Source: Desulfocarbo sp964620595 (GTDB taxonomy: Bacteria; Desulfobacterota; Desulfarculia; Desulfarculales; Desulfarculaceae). From it: DNA of 60,900 nt. Below, one piece after another: positions 8,559 to 15,389 of this stretch. The stretch spans positions 1 through 60,900 of the forward strand of contig CAZUHP010000016.1 of assembly GCA_964620595.1 (NCBI GenBank), given 5' to 3'. Numbering within the stretch: the first letter of the stretch is position 1; the number at the start of each line of letters is the position of its first letter. The notes below the pieces were generated by a model that ran no database searches, was not told the DNA's origin, and was given only the letters and a program-made list of their open reading frames with translations. The position numbers were made by a program, and so were the translations under genes.

Positions 8559-10952
8559 CTAGAAGTCGCCGAAGTCCCCCTCCTGGTCGTCTTCCAGGGG
8601 AATGGCCTTTTCCGCCTCGGTCCTGGCGGCGGCAGAACCGGCTCGGCCTTTGCCCCGCCTATCCCCTTCGTCCCCGCCGGCGGACGAGGGGGGCGAGGGG
8701 GGCGAGGGGGGCGAGGGCAACCTGGGCACCGACCGCCCGGCCAGGTTGCCGGCCTGGGCCTGGCCGGCGCCCTCCACCAAGGCGCTCAGCTCGCGCACCA
8801 TGCCTTGCAGGGCCTGGGCCTGGCTGGCCAGCTCCTCGCTGGCCGCCGCCGACTCCTCGGCGTTGGAGGCCACCTGCTGGGTGACCTGGTCCATCTCGGT
8901 GGCGGCCTTGTTTATCTGGTCTATGCCCTGGGCCTGCTCGCCCGAGGCCGCGGCGATCTCGCCCACCAGCTCGCCCACCTTCTGCACGCTCTCCAACACC
9001 TGGCTGAAGGCATCGTCCGTGGTATGCACCAAATCCGAACTCTGGCGGATGTGGGCGATGTTGCCCTCGATGAGCTGGGAGGTGTCCTTGGCCGCCTCGG
9101 CCGCGCGCATGGCCAGGTTGCGCACCTCGTCCGCCACCACCGCAAAGCCGGCCCCGGCCTCGCCGGCCCGGGCCGCCTCCACCGCGGCGTTTAAGGCCAA
9201 GAGGTTGGTCTGGAAGGCGATCTCGTCGATGGTTTTGATGATCTTGGCCATCTCGTCCGAGGCCTGGTTGATCTGCTCCATGGCCTCCTTGAGTTCCCCC
9301 ATGGAGCTGTTGGCGTTCTGCACCATCTGGCTGGCCTCTTTCATGAGCAGGTCCGCCTGCCGGGCATTGTCCGCGTTCTGCCTGGTCATGGAGGCCATCT
9401 CCTCCATGGAGGAGCTGGTCTCCTCCAGGTTGGCCGCCTGCTCGCTGGCCCCTTGGGCCAGGGACTGGCTGGCGCTGGCCACCTGCTCGGAGGCAGCGGC
9501 CACCTGCTTGGAACCCGCGTGCATGCCCCGGGTGATGCGCCTCAAGACCGCGGTGGTGCCGCGCACGATGAAAAAGGCCAGCAGGATGCCCACCACCACC
9601 GCCACCGCGCTCACCAGCGAAACCAGCAAGCGGGCGTTTTGGGCCGAGGCCAGCATGGCCTTGTCGGTCATTATGTGCCGCTTGGCCTCGGCCCGGATGG
9701 CATGCAACAGGCTCTGCACCTGCCTGAGGGCGGGCAGGGTCTGGGTGGCATAGGCCTCCCTGGCCCGGCGCTGGCCGGCCAGGGCCTCGTCGGCCGCCTT
9801 GCGCATCTGGGCCAGGATGCCCTGGGTGGCCAGCATGTACTTCTGGGTCTGGTCGGCAAATATCTGCTTGGCCTGGTTCTGGGCCTGCACCAGCCGGCTT
9901 TCCTCTTCTATGGCCTGCTTCAGGCCCGCGACCACCTTGGACAGGGCCGGCAGGGTGACGGACTTGAACACCGCCTGGGCCCGGGCGCGGTCACCAGCCG
10001 CCAGGGCGGCCTGGATGCGCCTGGCCGACTCGTGCAGCCGGTCGTGGGGGTCCTTGATCTGGGCCATGATCTCGGCCAGGGCCGGGAAGCTTTCCAGGCA
10101 CTTCTGCCCTTTCTCGCTGGCCAGCCACTTGCCGAGGCTGCACTGGCTGGGGTCCATCTGCACGCCCAGGTCCCGGCGGCCCAGGAGGATGGCGGTGGAC
10201 ACCTTCTGCGCCCAAGCGTGGTGGTCATCCAACTGGGCCAGCAGGGTGCTCATGAGACCGGGGTGAATCTGGCGGTAGGCCTTGCTGACCGCGGCCGCGC
10301 TTTCGTGCAGCTTGGCGTGGGGCTCCTTGATGGCCTCCAGCAGGCTCTCCAGCTTGGGGTTGCCGGCCACCGCCGCCTTGGCCTGGTCGCTGTAGAGCCA
10401 CTTGCCAAAGGCGCACTTGTGGGGATCGCTCTTTACCTTCAGCTTCTCGGCGTTGGTCAGGAACACCTTGCAGATATTCAGGATGCCCTTGAGGTGGTCG
10501 GCCTCCCTGGCGGCCAAGAAGCCGGGCAGCTTGTCATCGGCGGCCTGGAAGTGCTTGGCCACCTCCAAGGCGGAGGCATGCAGCCGGGCGTGGGGAGCCT
10601 CTATCTTTTTCAGCAGCGGCGCCAGGGAAGGCACCAGCTTCTCCACCTCCTGGCGCCCCTTGCCGTAGAGCCACTTGCCAAAGGCGCACTTGTGGGGGTC
10701 GGTCTCCACCGTCAGCTTGGTGACCTTGGCGTCGGTGAGCAGTGCGTTCACCTGGTTGGCCCAGTTCAGGTGGTCCAGCTCGCGCTGGGCCAGCTCGCCG
10801 TCCAGGCTGTTGCCCAGGATCACCTCCTCTGCATTGCCCACGATGTCGCCCATCCCAAAGTAGCTGAGCGCCCCGGCGATGCAAAGCAGCCCCAACACCA
10901 CGCCGAATCCCACGGAGATCTTCTTGCCTATGGTCAGGTTTCGCCAACTCAT
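8559..10952 (-). CDS. Methyl-accepting chemotaxis protein with three tandem CZB zinc-binding modules
   Basis: 797-residue chemoreceptor. TM1 is about residues 11-31 and TM2 442-464; the span between them, predicted periplasmic, holds three copies of the chemoreceptor zinc-binding (CZB) module. Ligand sets are H61/C89/H121/H125, H153/C180/H212/H216 and H244/C271/H303/H307, with nearly fixed spacing, CAFGKWLY or CSLGKWLA around the Cys and HxRLH or HAKLH at the end. The cytoplasmic signalling domain carries the canonical EIAFQTNLLALNAAVEAARA hairpin tip near residue 590. No clear HAMP domain separates TM2 from it. The C-terminal tail is Pro/Ser rich (LPSPPSPPSPPSS), encoded by a G-rich repeat array. 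No CheR-binding pentapeptide. Likely senses zinc or oxidants outside the inner membrane (inference). Confidence 0.93.
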   Translation of the reverse strand: MSWRNLTIGKKISVGFGVVLGLLCIAGALSYFGMGDIVGNAEEVILGNSLDGELAQRELDHLNWANQVNALLTDAKVTKLTVETDPHKCAFGKWLYGKGRQEVEKLVPSLAPLLKKIEAPHARLHASALEVAKHFQAADDKLPGFLAAREADHLKGILNICKVFLTNAEKLKVKSDPHKCAFGKWLYSDQAKAAVAGNPKLESLLEAIKEPHAKLHESAAAVSKAYRQIHPGLMSTLLAQLDDHHAWAQKVSTAILLGRRDLGVQMDPSQCSLGKWLASEKGQKCLESFPALAEIMAQIKDPHDRLHESARRIQAALAAGDRARAQAVFKSVTLPALSKVVAGLKQAIEEESRLVQAQNQAKQIFADQTQKYMLATQGILAQMRKAADEALAGQRRAREAYATQTLPALRQVQSLLHAIRAEAKRHIMTDKAMLASAQNARLLVSLVSAVAVVVGILLAFFIVRGTTAVLRRITRGMHAGSKQVAAASEQVASASQSLAQGASEQAANLEETSSSMEEMASMTRQNADNARQADLLMKEASQMVQNANSSMGELKEAMEQINQASDEMAKIIKTIDEIAFQTNLLALNAAVEAARAGEAGAGFAVVADEVRNLAMRAAEAAKDTSQLIEGNIAHIRQSSDLVHTTDDAFSQVLESVQKVGELVGEIAAASGEQAQGIDQINKAATEMDQVTQQVASNAEESAAASEELASQAQALQGMVRELSALVEGAGQAQAGNLAGRSVPRLPSPPSPPSPPSSAGGDEGDRRGKGRAGSAAARTEAEKAIPLEDDQEGDFGDF
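8681..8719. repeat. G-rich repeat array inside the CZB chemoreceptor gene
   Basis: About four units of GGGGGGCGA (9 bp), in frame, read on the coding strand as Ser-Pro-Pro. Member of the dispersed G-rich repeat family; the 9-bp period differs from the 10-bp period of intergenic copies. Confidence 0.85.
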
Positions 10953-11390
10953 GAATACAACCTCTCTTGACTTCGCTGCCGATCAACACGCAGTGCAGGC
11001 ACCGCCCAGCGGTGACCTACGCCAAAAAGGGCTTCACCGTACTCGGCTCCCGGGTGGCTTGCGGGGGGAATCAAAAGAGATGGAGAACCCGAGAACCACG
11101 GTGCTGCCCGTTATCGTCGCAATCCATGGGGCATGGCATGACTTCATCATAACTGTCCTGGCGGGGCTTGATCCTGGACTCATGTCTAAAATTAGAAATT
11201 TAGCCAAACCATGGCTGCTTGTCCATAAATACCTGCTGAATATAGTTGTTTTGTTGGCCCCGGGGGGCGCCCCAGAACGGGATGGAGACGGGATTCTCTG
11301 AAAAAAGCCAATAGTTACAACGCCTGGCCAGGGGCGGCCTTATAATGGAGCCTGGTCACGGTAACCGGCAGGCCCGAGGGAGGTGGCAGC
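10953..11390. other. Intergenic region between divergent chemoreceptor and ZIP genes
   Basis: No supported gene in 438 bp. There is a small palindrome TCTAAAATTAGA near 11185, and a TATAAT at 11341-11346 that may be the -10 of the ZIP gene, though no -35 at standard spacing was found. Confidence 0.5.
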
Positions 11391-12200
11391 ATGAGCATCC
11401 TGGAGATGAAGCTGGTCTTCGTGGTGGCGGTGTTCCTCATCGGCATGGGAGGAGGGCTCATGGCGCTGCGCCTGGAGCGCCTGCCGGCAAGCGGCTTCCT
11501 CTTCTCCCTGGGCAGCGCCCTGGCCGGGGGCATCTTCCTGGGCGCGGGGCTGATCCACATGCTGCCCGACGCCGCCTCGGGCTTTGCCAGCCTGGCGCCC
11601 AAGATGAGCTATCCCCTGGCCTTTGCCTTGTGCGCCTTTGGCTTCGTGGCCATCCTGTTTCTGGAAAAGGTGCTGGCCGCCCACCACCTGCCGGACGCCC
11701 CGGACCAGCCGGCCCACGAGGAGGAGGCCCTGGCCCGGGCGGCCTCTCAAGGCGGCCTGTCCGCCTATCTGCTGGCTGTGGTCCTCTCCTTCCACTCCCT
11801 CCTGGCCGGCCTGGCCCTGGGGGCCGAAGACAGCCTGGCAGGCTCGCTGGCCATCTTCATCGCCATCATGGCCCACAAGGGCTCGGCCGGCTTTGCCCTG
11901 GGGGTCAGCCTGCATCGCGGCGGCCTGAAACAGGCCACCATCCTGCGGGCGGTGGCCCTGTTCGCCGTGTCCACCCCCCTGGGCATCATCCTGGGCGCCG
12001 CCCTGGACGCGCTCCTGGCTGATTCCGCGGCCGTACTGACCGAGGCGGTCTTCGACTGCCTGGCCGCGGGCACCTTCCTCTACATCGCGGTGGTGGACAT
12101 CATCCAGGAGGAGTTCTTCGACCCGGCCGGCCGCTGGGCCAAGTTCGGCTCCCTGGTGGCGGGGCTGCTCACCATGGCCCTCCTGGCCCTCTGGTTGTAG
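11391..12200 (+). CDS. ZIP family divalent metal transporter
   Basis: 269-residue polytopic membrane protein with about eight hydrophobic segments. ZIP hallmarks are HMLPDA in an early helix, SFHSLLAGLALG in TM4 and MAHKGSAG in TM5, which supply the His residues of the metal-binding centre. Between TM3 and TM4 is a His/Glu-rich loop (HHLPDAPDQPAHEEE). It should import Zn2+, Fe2+ or Mn2+ across the inner membrane. The start is set by GAGGGAGG upstream of ATG. It lies next to a zinc-binding chemoreceptor on the other strand, which hints at, but does not prove, a zinc theme. Confidence 0.9.
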   Translation: MSILEMKLVFVVAVFLIGMGGGLMALRLERLPASGFLFSLGSALAGGIFLGAGLIHMLPDAASGFASLAPKMSYPLAFALCAFGFVAILFLEKVLAAHHLPDAPDQPAHEEEALARAASQGGLSAYLLAVVLSFHSLLAGLALGAEDSLAGSLAIFIAIMAHKGSAGFALGVSLHRGGLKQATILRAVALFAVSTPLGIILGAALDALLADSAAVLTEAVFDCLAAGTFLYIAVVDIIQEEFFDPAGRWAKFGSLVAGLLTMALLALWL

Positions 12201-12231
12201 GAGAGGGGCCGGCGTCCCGGGCAGTTGCAGT

Positions 12232-12261
12232 TTGACCCCCTGGCCGGGCGGGGGATACAAT
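12232..12261 (+). promoter_or_regulatory. Candidate sigma70 promoter for the LVIVD lipoprotein gene
   Basis: TTGACC (12232-12237), 18 bp, TACAAT (12256-12261), about 38 bp before the start codon. Confidence 0.55.
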
Positions 12262-12299
12262 TGAACAGGATCCGCCAACCCGAGCCAAGGAGGTGGGGC

Positions 12300-13470
12300 A
12301 TGCCCCCTGCTGGGTGCCATAGGGTGGCGGCATGGGCCCTGGCCATGACCCTGCTGCTGGCCGGAGCGGCCCTGGCCGCCTGTCCCGGCGAGGAGGTGGC
12401 CGGGGTGGCCTCGGGCGACTTCGCCGCCGCCCTCACCCTTGACGGCCACCTCGCCTACCTGGCGGACGGCGGCTATGGCCTGCGCATCCTGGACGTGAGC
12501 AGCCCGGTTTCGCCCCGCGAGCTGGGCCGCTTCCCCTCCGGCCACCGGGCGCGCCAGGTGGCGGTGCAGGAAACCTACGCCTACCTGGCGGACGGACGGG
12601 CCGGGNNNNNNNNNNNNNNNNNNNNNNNNNNNNNNNNNNNNNNNNNNNNNNNNNNNNNNNNNNNNNNNNNNNNNNNNNNNNNNNNNNNNNNNNNNNNNNN
12701 NNNNNCTCAGGATCATCGACGTGTCAAACCCCAGCCAGCCCCACCAGGTGGGCCGCCTGGTTTCCCAGGACGAATCCCTGGACGTGGTGGTCAACGGGAT
12801 ATACGCCTACCTGGCGGACGGACGGGCCGGGCTCAGGATCATCGACGTGTCAAACCCCAGCCAGCCCCACCAGGTGGGCCGCCTGGCCAGCTACGACCGC
12901 TGCCGGGGCCTGGCCCTGGCCGAAGACATCCTCTTTCTGGCCGACGGCCACGGCGGCCTGCGCGCCGTGGACGTGTCCGTGCCGGACGAGCCCCGGGAAC
13001 GGGCCTGGCTGGCCAGCCTGGACGAATCCCTGGCCGTGTTCGTGCAGGACACGATGGCCTACCTGGCCGACGGCACCGGCGGACTGCGCCTGGTGGACAT
13101 CAGCGACGTGGATGCCCTGCGCGAGACCGGCCGCCTGGAAAGCCAGGACTCCAGCCGCCAGGTATTCGTGAGCGGCACCCGTGCCTTCTTGAGCGACCGG
13201 GGCGGCGGCTTCCGGGTGGTGGCGGTGGATGACCCATACGCCCCGCACCAGATAGGGGCGCTCACCGGCAAGTACCTGGCCTATGCCAGCGTGGTGCAAC
13301 AGGGGTGGGCCTTTCTGGCCGCCGGCAAGAACGGGCTGGTGGTGCTGAACGTGGACGGCTGCTCGGAGCAGGCCCCTGACCAGGAGGCCACCAGCGGCCT
13401 GTACCTCGGCGTGAGCTTCCATGCCCTCTGGTCCGACGGCGACGGCCTCACCATGACCCTGAGCTGGTAG
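12300..13470 (+). CDS. LVIVD-repeat beta-propeller lipoprotein (interrupted by assembly gap)
   Basis: The ATG at 12300 follows AAGGAGG. Residues 1-28 form a signal peptide ending in a lipobox-like LAAC (Cys28), so export and lipidation are likely. The rest is built of about 42-residue repeats of the type YLADGxxGLRIIDVSxPxxPxxxGRL, the LVIVD repeat that folds into a beta-propeller. A run of 100 N (12606-12705) splits the frame: sequence before and after the gap is in different frames only because the placeholder length is arbitrary. Function is probably surface binding; no enzymatic motif seen. The true length is unknown. Confidence 0.8.
12576..12890 (+). repeat. Near-identical 126-bp tandem repeat around the gap
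   Basis: The 55 bp at 12706-12760 recur identically at 12832-12886 (period 126 bp, 42 codons), and the sequence just left of the gap (to 12605) equals that at about 12803-12831. The assembly stopped inside a recent tandem duplication, so one or more units are hidden. Confidence 0.85.
12606..12705. other. Assembly gap (100 N)
   Basis: Exactly 100 N, the usual placeholder of unknown length, inside the LVIVD-repeat gene. Confidence 0.99.
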
Positions 13471-13473
13471 GTG

Positions 13474-13525
13474 CCGACGGGGGGGCGACGGGGGGGGCGA
13501 CGGGGGGCGGGGGGAGCGACGGGGG
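13474..13525. repeat. G-rich repeat array, convergent intergenic
   Basis: Units of GGGGGGCGAC starting 4 bp after the lipoprotein stop codon, with G-runs up to eight. G-rich strand is plus. Confidence 0.85.
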
Positions 13526-13539
13526 CGCGGCAAACGTGG

Positions 13540-13570
13540 GCGGCCGCAGGAACCAGGTTCCTGCGGCCGC
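13540..13570. terminator. Perfect 15-bp stem between convergent genes
   Basis: GCGGCCGCAGGAACC and its exact complement around one base. No U-run on either side, so it may be a bidirectional terminator or simply a stable 3' end. Confidence 0.55.
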
Positions 13571-13591
13571 TTGGCATGTGCCCCTAGCGGG

Positions 13592-14131
13592 TCAGGCAGC
13601 GCCCAGGAGCCTTTTCACCCCGCTTGCCAGGCGGCTGCTCCCCTGACGCAAAAAGTCCAGGTCCGCCCCGGCGGCCAGGCCGGGACGGGCCGCCAGGATC
13701 ACCTCGGCCGCCAGGGCCGCGGCCGCGCCGGTCAGCTCCAGGCAATGGGCCAGGTGGAGCTTGGGGTCGTGGCGCACCTTGTGGGAGAGCACCCGGCAGC
13801 AGGTGCTGCCAAAGCGCGCCTTGAACGAATCATGCACCTGCCGGGCCGGGGGGGCCAGCCGGCGCCAGGAAGCCCGCTGGCCCAGGAACAGGCCCACCGC
13901 CAGCTCGGCGCCACTCAGGGCGCCGCAGGTGCAGCCCGCCCCGCCCATGCCCTCGGCCAGGGCCGAGGCCACGCTGCGGGCCTGCCTGTCCGTGAGTTCG
14001 CCCCCCAAGGAGCGGTTCAGGGTCACCAGCACCGCCGGCGCGCAGAGCAGGGCCCCGCTCTGGAACAAGCCCACGGCCTTGGCCTGGATCAACTCCAGGA
14101 GTTCGGCCCTGTCCGGCGCGGGAGGGCGCAC
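13592..14131 (-). CDS. C_GCAxxG_C_C family redox protein
   Basis: 179 residues from a GTG start preceded by GAGGAGG; the start lies 2 bp after the rhodanese gene's stop codon, implying translational coupling. GGAGCTCGALSGAELAVGLF is the GCAxxG-type core of this family, with an earlier Cys (near residue 26) and later CC and HC pairs giving the C...GCxxG...C...C pattern. The family is common in anaerobic delta-proteobacteria and thought to be redox active, but its reaction is unknown. A second, differently built member is at 46036-46509. Long in-frame extensions upstream run over the rhodanese gene and are rejected. Confidence 0.82.
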   Translation of the reverse strand: MRPPAPDRAELLELIQAKAVGLFQSGALLCAPAVLVTLNRSLGGELTDRQARSVASALAEGMGGAGCTCGALSGAELAVGLFLGQRASWRRLAPPARQVHDSFKARFGSTCCRVLSHKVRHDPKLHLAHCLELTGAAAALAAEVILAARPGLAAGADLDFLRQGSSRLASGVKRLLGAA

Positions 14132-14133
14132 GG

Positions 14134-14673
14134 CTACTTGGCCTCCTCGGTGGGGTAGTCCGCGCCCTTCCAGGCGTAGATCCCGCCCGGAAAACGGTAC
14201 ACGTTGCGGTAGCCCAGCCGGCGGGCCCACATGGCGCCGTTGTGGCTGCGGGTGCATTTCACGAAACCGCAGTAGATCACCACGGTCTTGTCCTTGTCCG
14301 GGCCCAGGAGCTTGGCAAAGTCCTCCTTGGTCTTGCCGCCGGTCTTTTCGGGGTCCCACTTGTCCATCTCGGGGATGGGAAAGAGAAACTGCACCGCGCC
14401 GGGCACGTGGGCCTTCACATAGGAGGCCTCGTAGGGCATGGTGTCCACGATGACCATGGGCTTGTTCTGGTCGATCCACTTCTTGAGTTCCGCCGCGCCC
14501 ACCACCCGGTAGTCGCCGCGCTCCACCTCGCCCAGGAGCTTGAGGCAGCCCTTTTCCTTTTCCAACTCGTCCTCGTACTTGCTGCCGAACAAGGCCCAGG
14601 CCGGAGCGGCCAGGGTCATCACCAGGGCCGCCGCCGCGGCCAGGATCACCAACTTGTCGATCGCCTTCTTCAC
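14134..14673 (-). CDS. Exported rhodanese-domain protein
   Basis: 179 residues from a GTG start with AAGGAGG upstream. Residues about 5-26 form a signal peptide ending AAPAWA. The mature part has a rhodanese fold: VIVDTMPYEASYVKAHVPGAV, then the active-site loop IYCGFVKCTRSH with the catalytic Cys, and YRNVYRFPGGIYAWKGADYP at the C-terminus. It probably handles sulfur or thiols in the periplasm. It sits between a MauE-like membrane protein (5 bp upstream) and a C_GCAxxG_C_C protein (2 bp downstream), so the three form one unit with a thiol/disulfide theme. Confidence 0.88.
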   Translation of the reverse strand: MKKAIDKLVILAAAAALVMTLAAPAWALFGSKYEDELEKEKGCLKLLGEVERGDYRVVGAAELKKWIDQNKPMVIVDTMPYEASYVKAHVPGAVQFLFPIPEMDKWDPEKTGGKTKEDFAKLLGPDKDKTVVIYCGFVKCTRSHNGAMWARRLGYRNVYRFPGGIYAWKGADYPTEEAK

Positions 14674-14678
14674 TTGTA

Positions 14679-15179
14679 CTACCCCTCCTTGGCTGCAAAG
14701 ATCGTCTTGCGCTCCCACCGGGAAGAACCCGGGGACCACCGCCCCTGGCGGCGCCACCAGTACAGATAGGCCGCCCCGGCCAGCATGGCCAGGTCCCGGT
14801 ACAGGGAGCTTCTCAGGCTGGAAAAGGCCTGGGCCTCGGGATCCCCGGGGCCGTAACACCCGCAGTCGATATCCAGGCCCAGCCACAGGCCATAGGCCAA
14901 CACCAGGCTGAACATGACCAAAAGACCGGTAATCACCGCCAGGCTGCCCCGCCTGTCCAGGATCAGGCCCAGGCCGGCGGCCACCTCCAACAGGGGCAGC
15001 CCCAGCGCGGCCGGGCCCACCACGGGCTTGGGCAAAAGGCCGAAGGCCTCCAAGGTGACCGCGAAGACCCGGGGATCCCCCAGCTTGAGCGCCCCAGCCC
15101 AGATGAACAGCACCCCCAGGGCCAACCGCACCAGGCGGTAGCTCCAAACCAGGCGCAAGGCATCCCTCAGGGCTCCCAT
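14679..15179 (-). CDS. MauE/DoxX-like membrane protein
   Basis: 166-residue protein with four hydrophobic segments. LFIWAGALKLGDP after TM1 and DIDCGCYGPGDP after TM3-4 are typical of the MauE/DoxX redox-associated family, whose CxC motif is linked to disulfide chemistry. The ATG at 15179 has GGGAG upstream; an extension to 15257 is non-hydrophobic and unlikely. First gene of the MauE - rhodanese - C_GCAxxG group. Confidence 0.83.
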   Translation of the reverse strand: MGALRDALRLVWSYRLVRLALGVLFIWAGALKLGDPRVFAVTLEAFGLLPKPVVGPAALGLPLLEVAAGLGLILDRRGSLAVITGLLVMFSLVLAYGLWLGLDIDCGCYGPGDPEAQAFSSLRSSLYRDLAMLAGAAYLYWWRRQGRWSPGSSRWERKTIFAAKEG

Positions 15180-15254
15180 GGCATCTCCCGGAAAAAAGGC
15201 GGTTGGCACGGCCTTGACTGGCCTTGCTTTGTACCGCCCGGCCGGAGGGAAGTC

Positions 15255-15305
15255 CAATACTTAATATCGATAAATTATATGTTTATATATAGTTAGATAC
15301 GATGT
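15255..15305 (-). promoter_or_regulatory. AT-rich promoter region of the MauE operon
   Basis: A roughly 45-bp AT-rich island in a very GC-rich setting, with TATAAT on the minus strand at 15274-15279. No convincing -35. It lies about 95 bp upstream of the operon's first codon. Confidence 0.4.
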
Positions 15306-15389
15306 GAGGCCGGTCTCGACAGGGCCGGCCGGGATGATTCCTGAAAACGCCCCCTCATCTGCCGAAAGCGCCAAAAAACGGACCGCAGC

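Noticed and set aside
12225..13470. Frameshift in the LVIVD lipoprotein gene
   Set aside because: The change of frame falls exactly at the 100-N placeholder, so it reflects unknown gap length.
13592..14131. Selenocysteine in the C_GCAxxG_C_C proteins
   Set aside because: No in-frame TGA in or near either gene; all expected positions are Cys.
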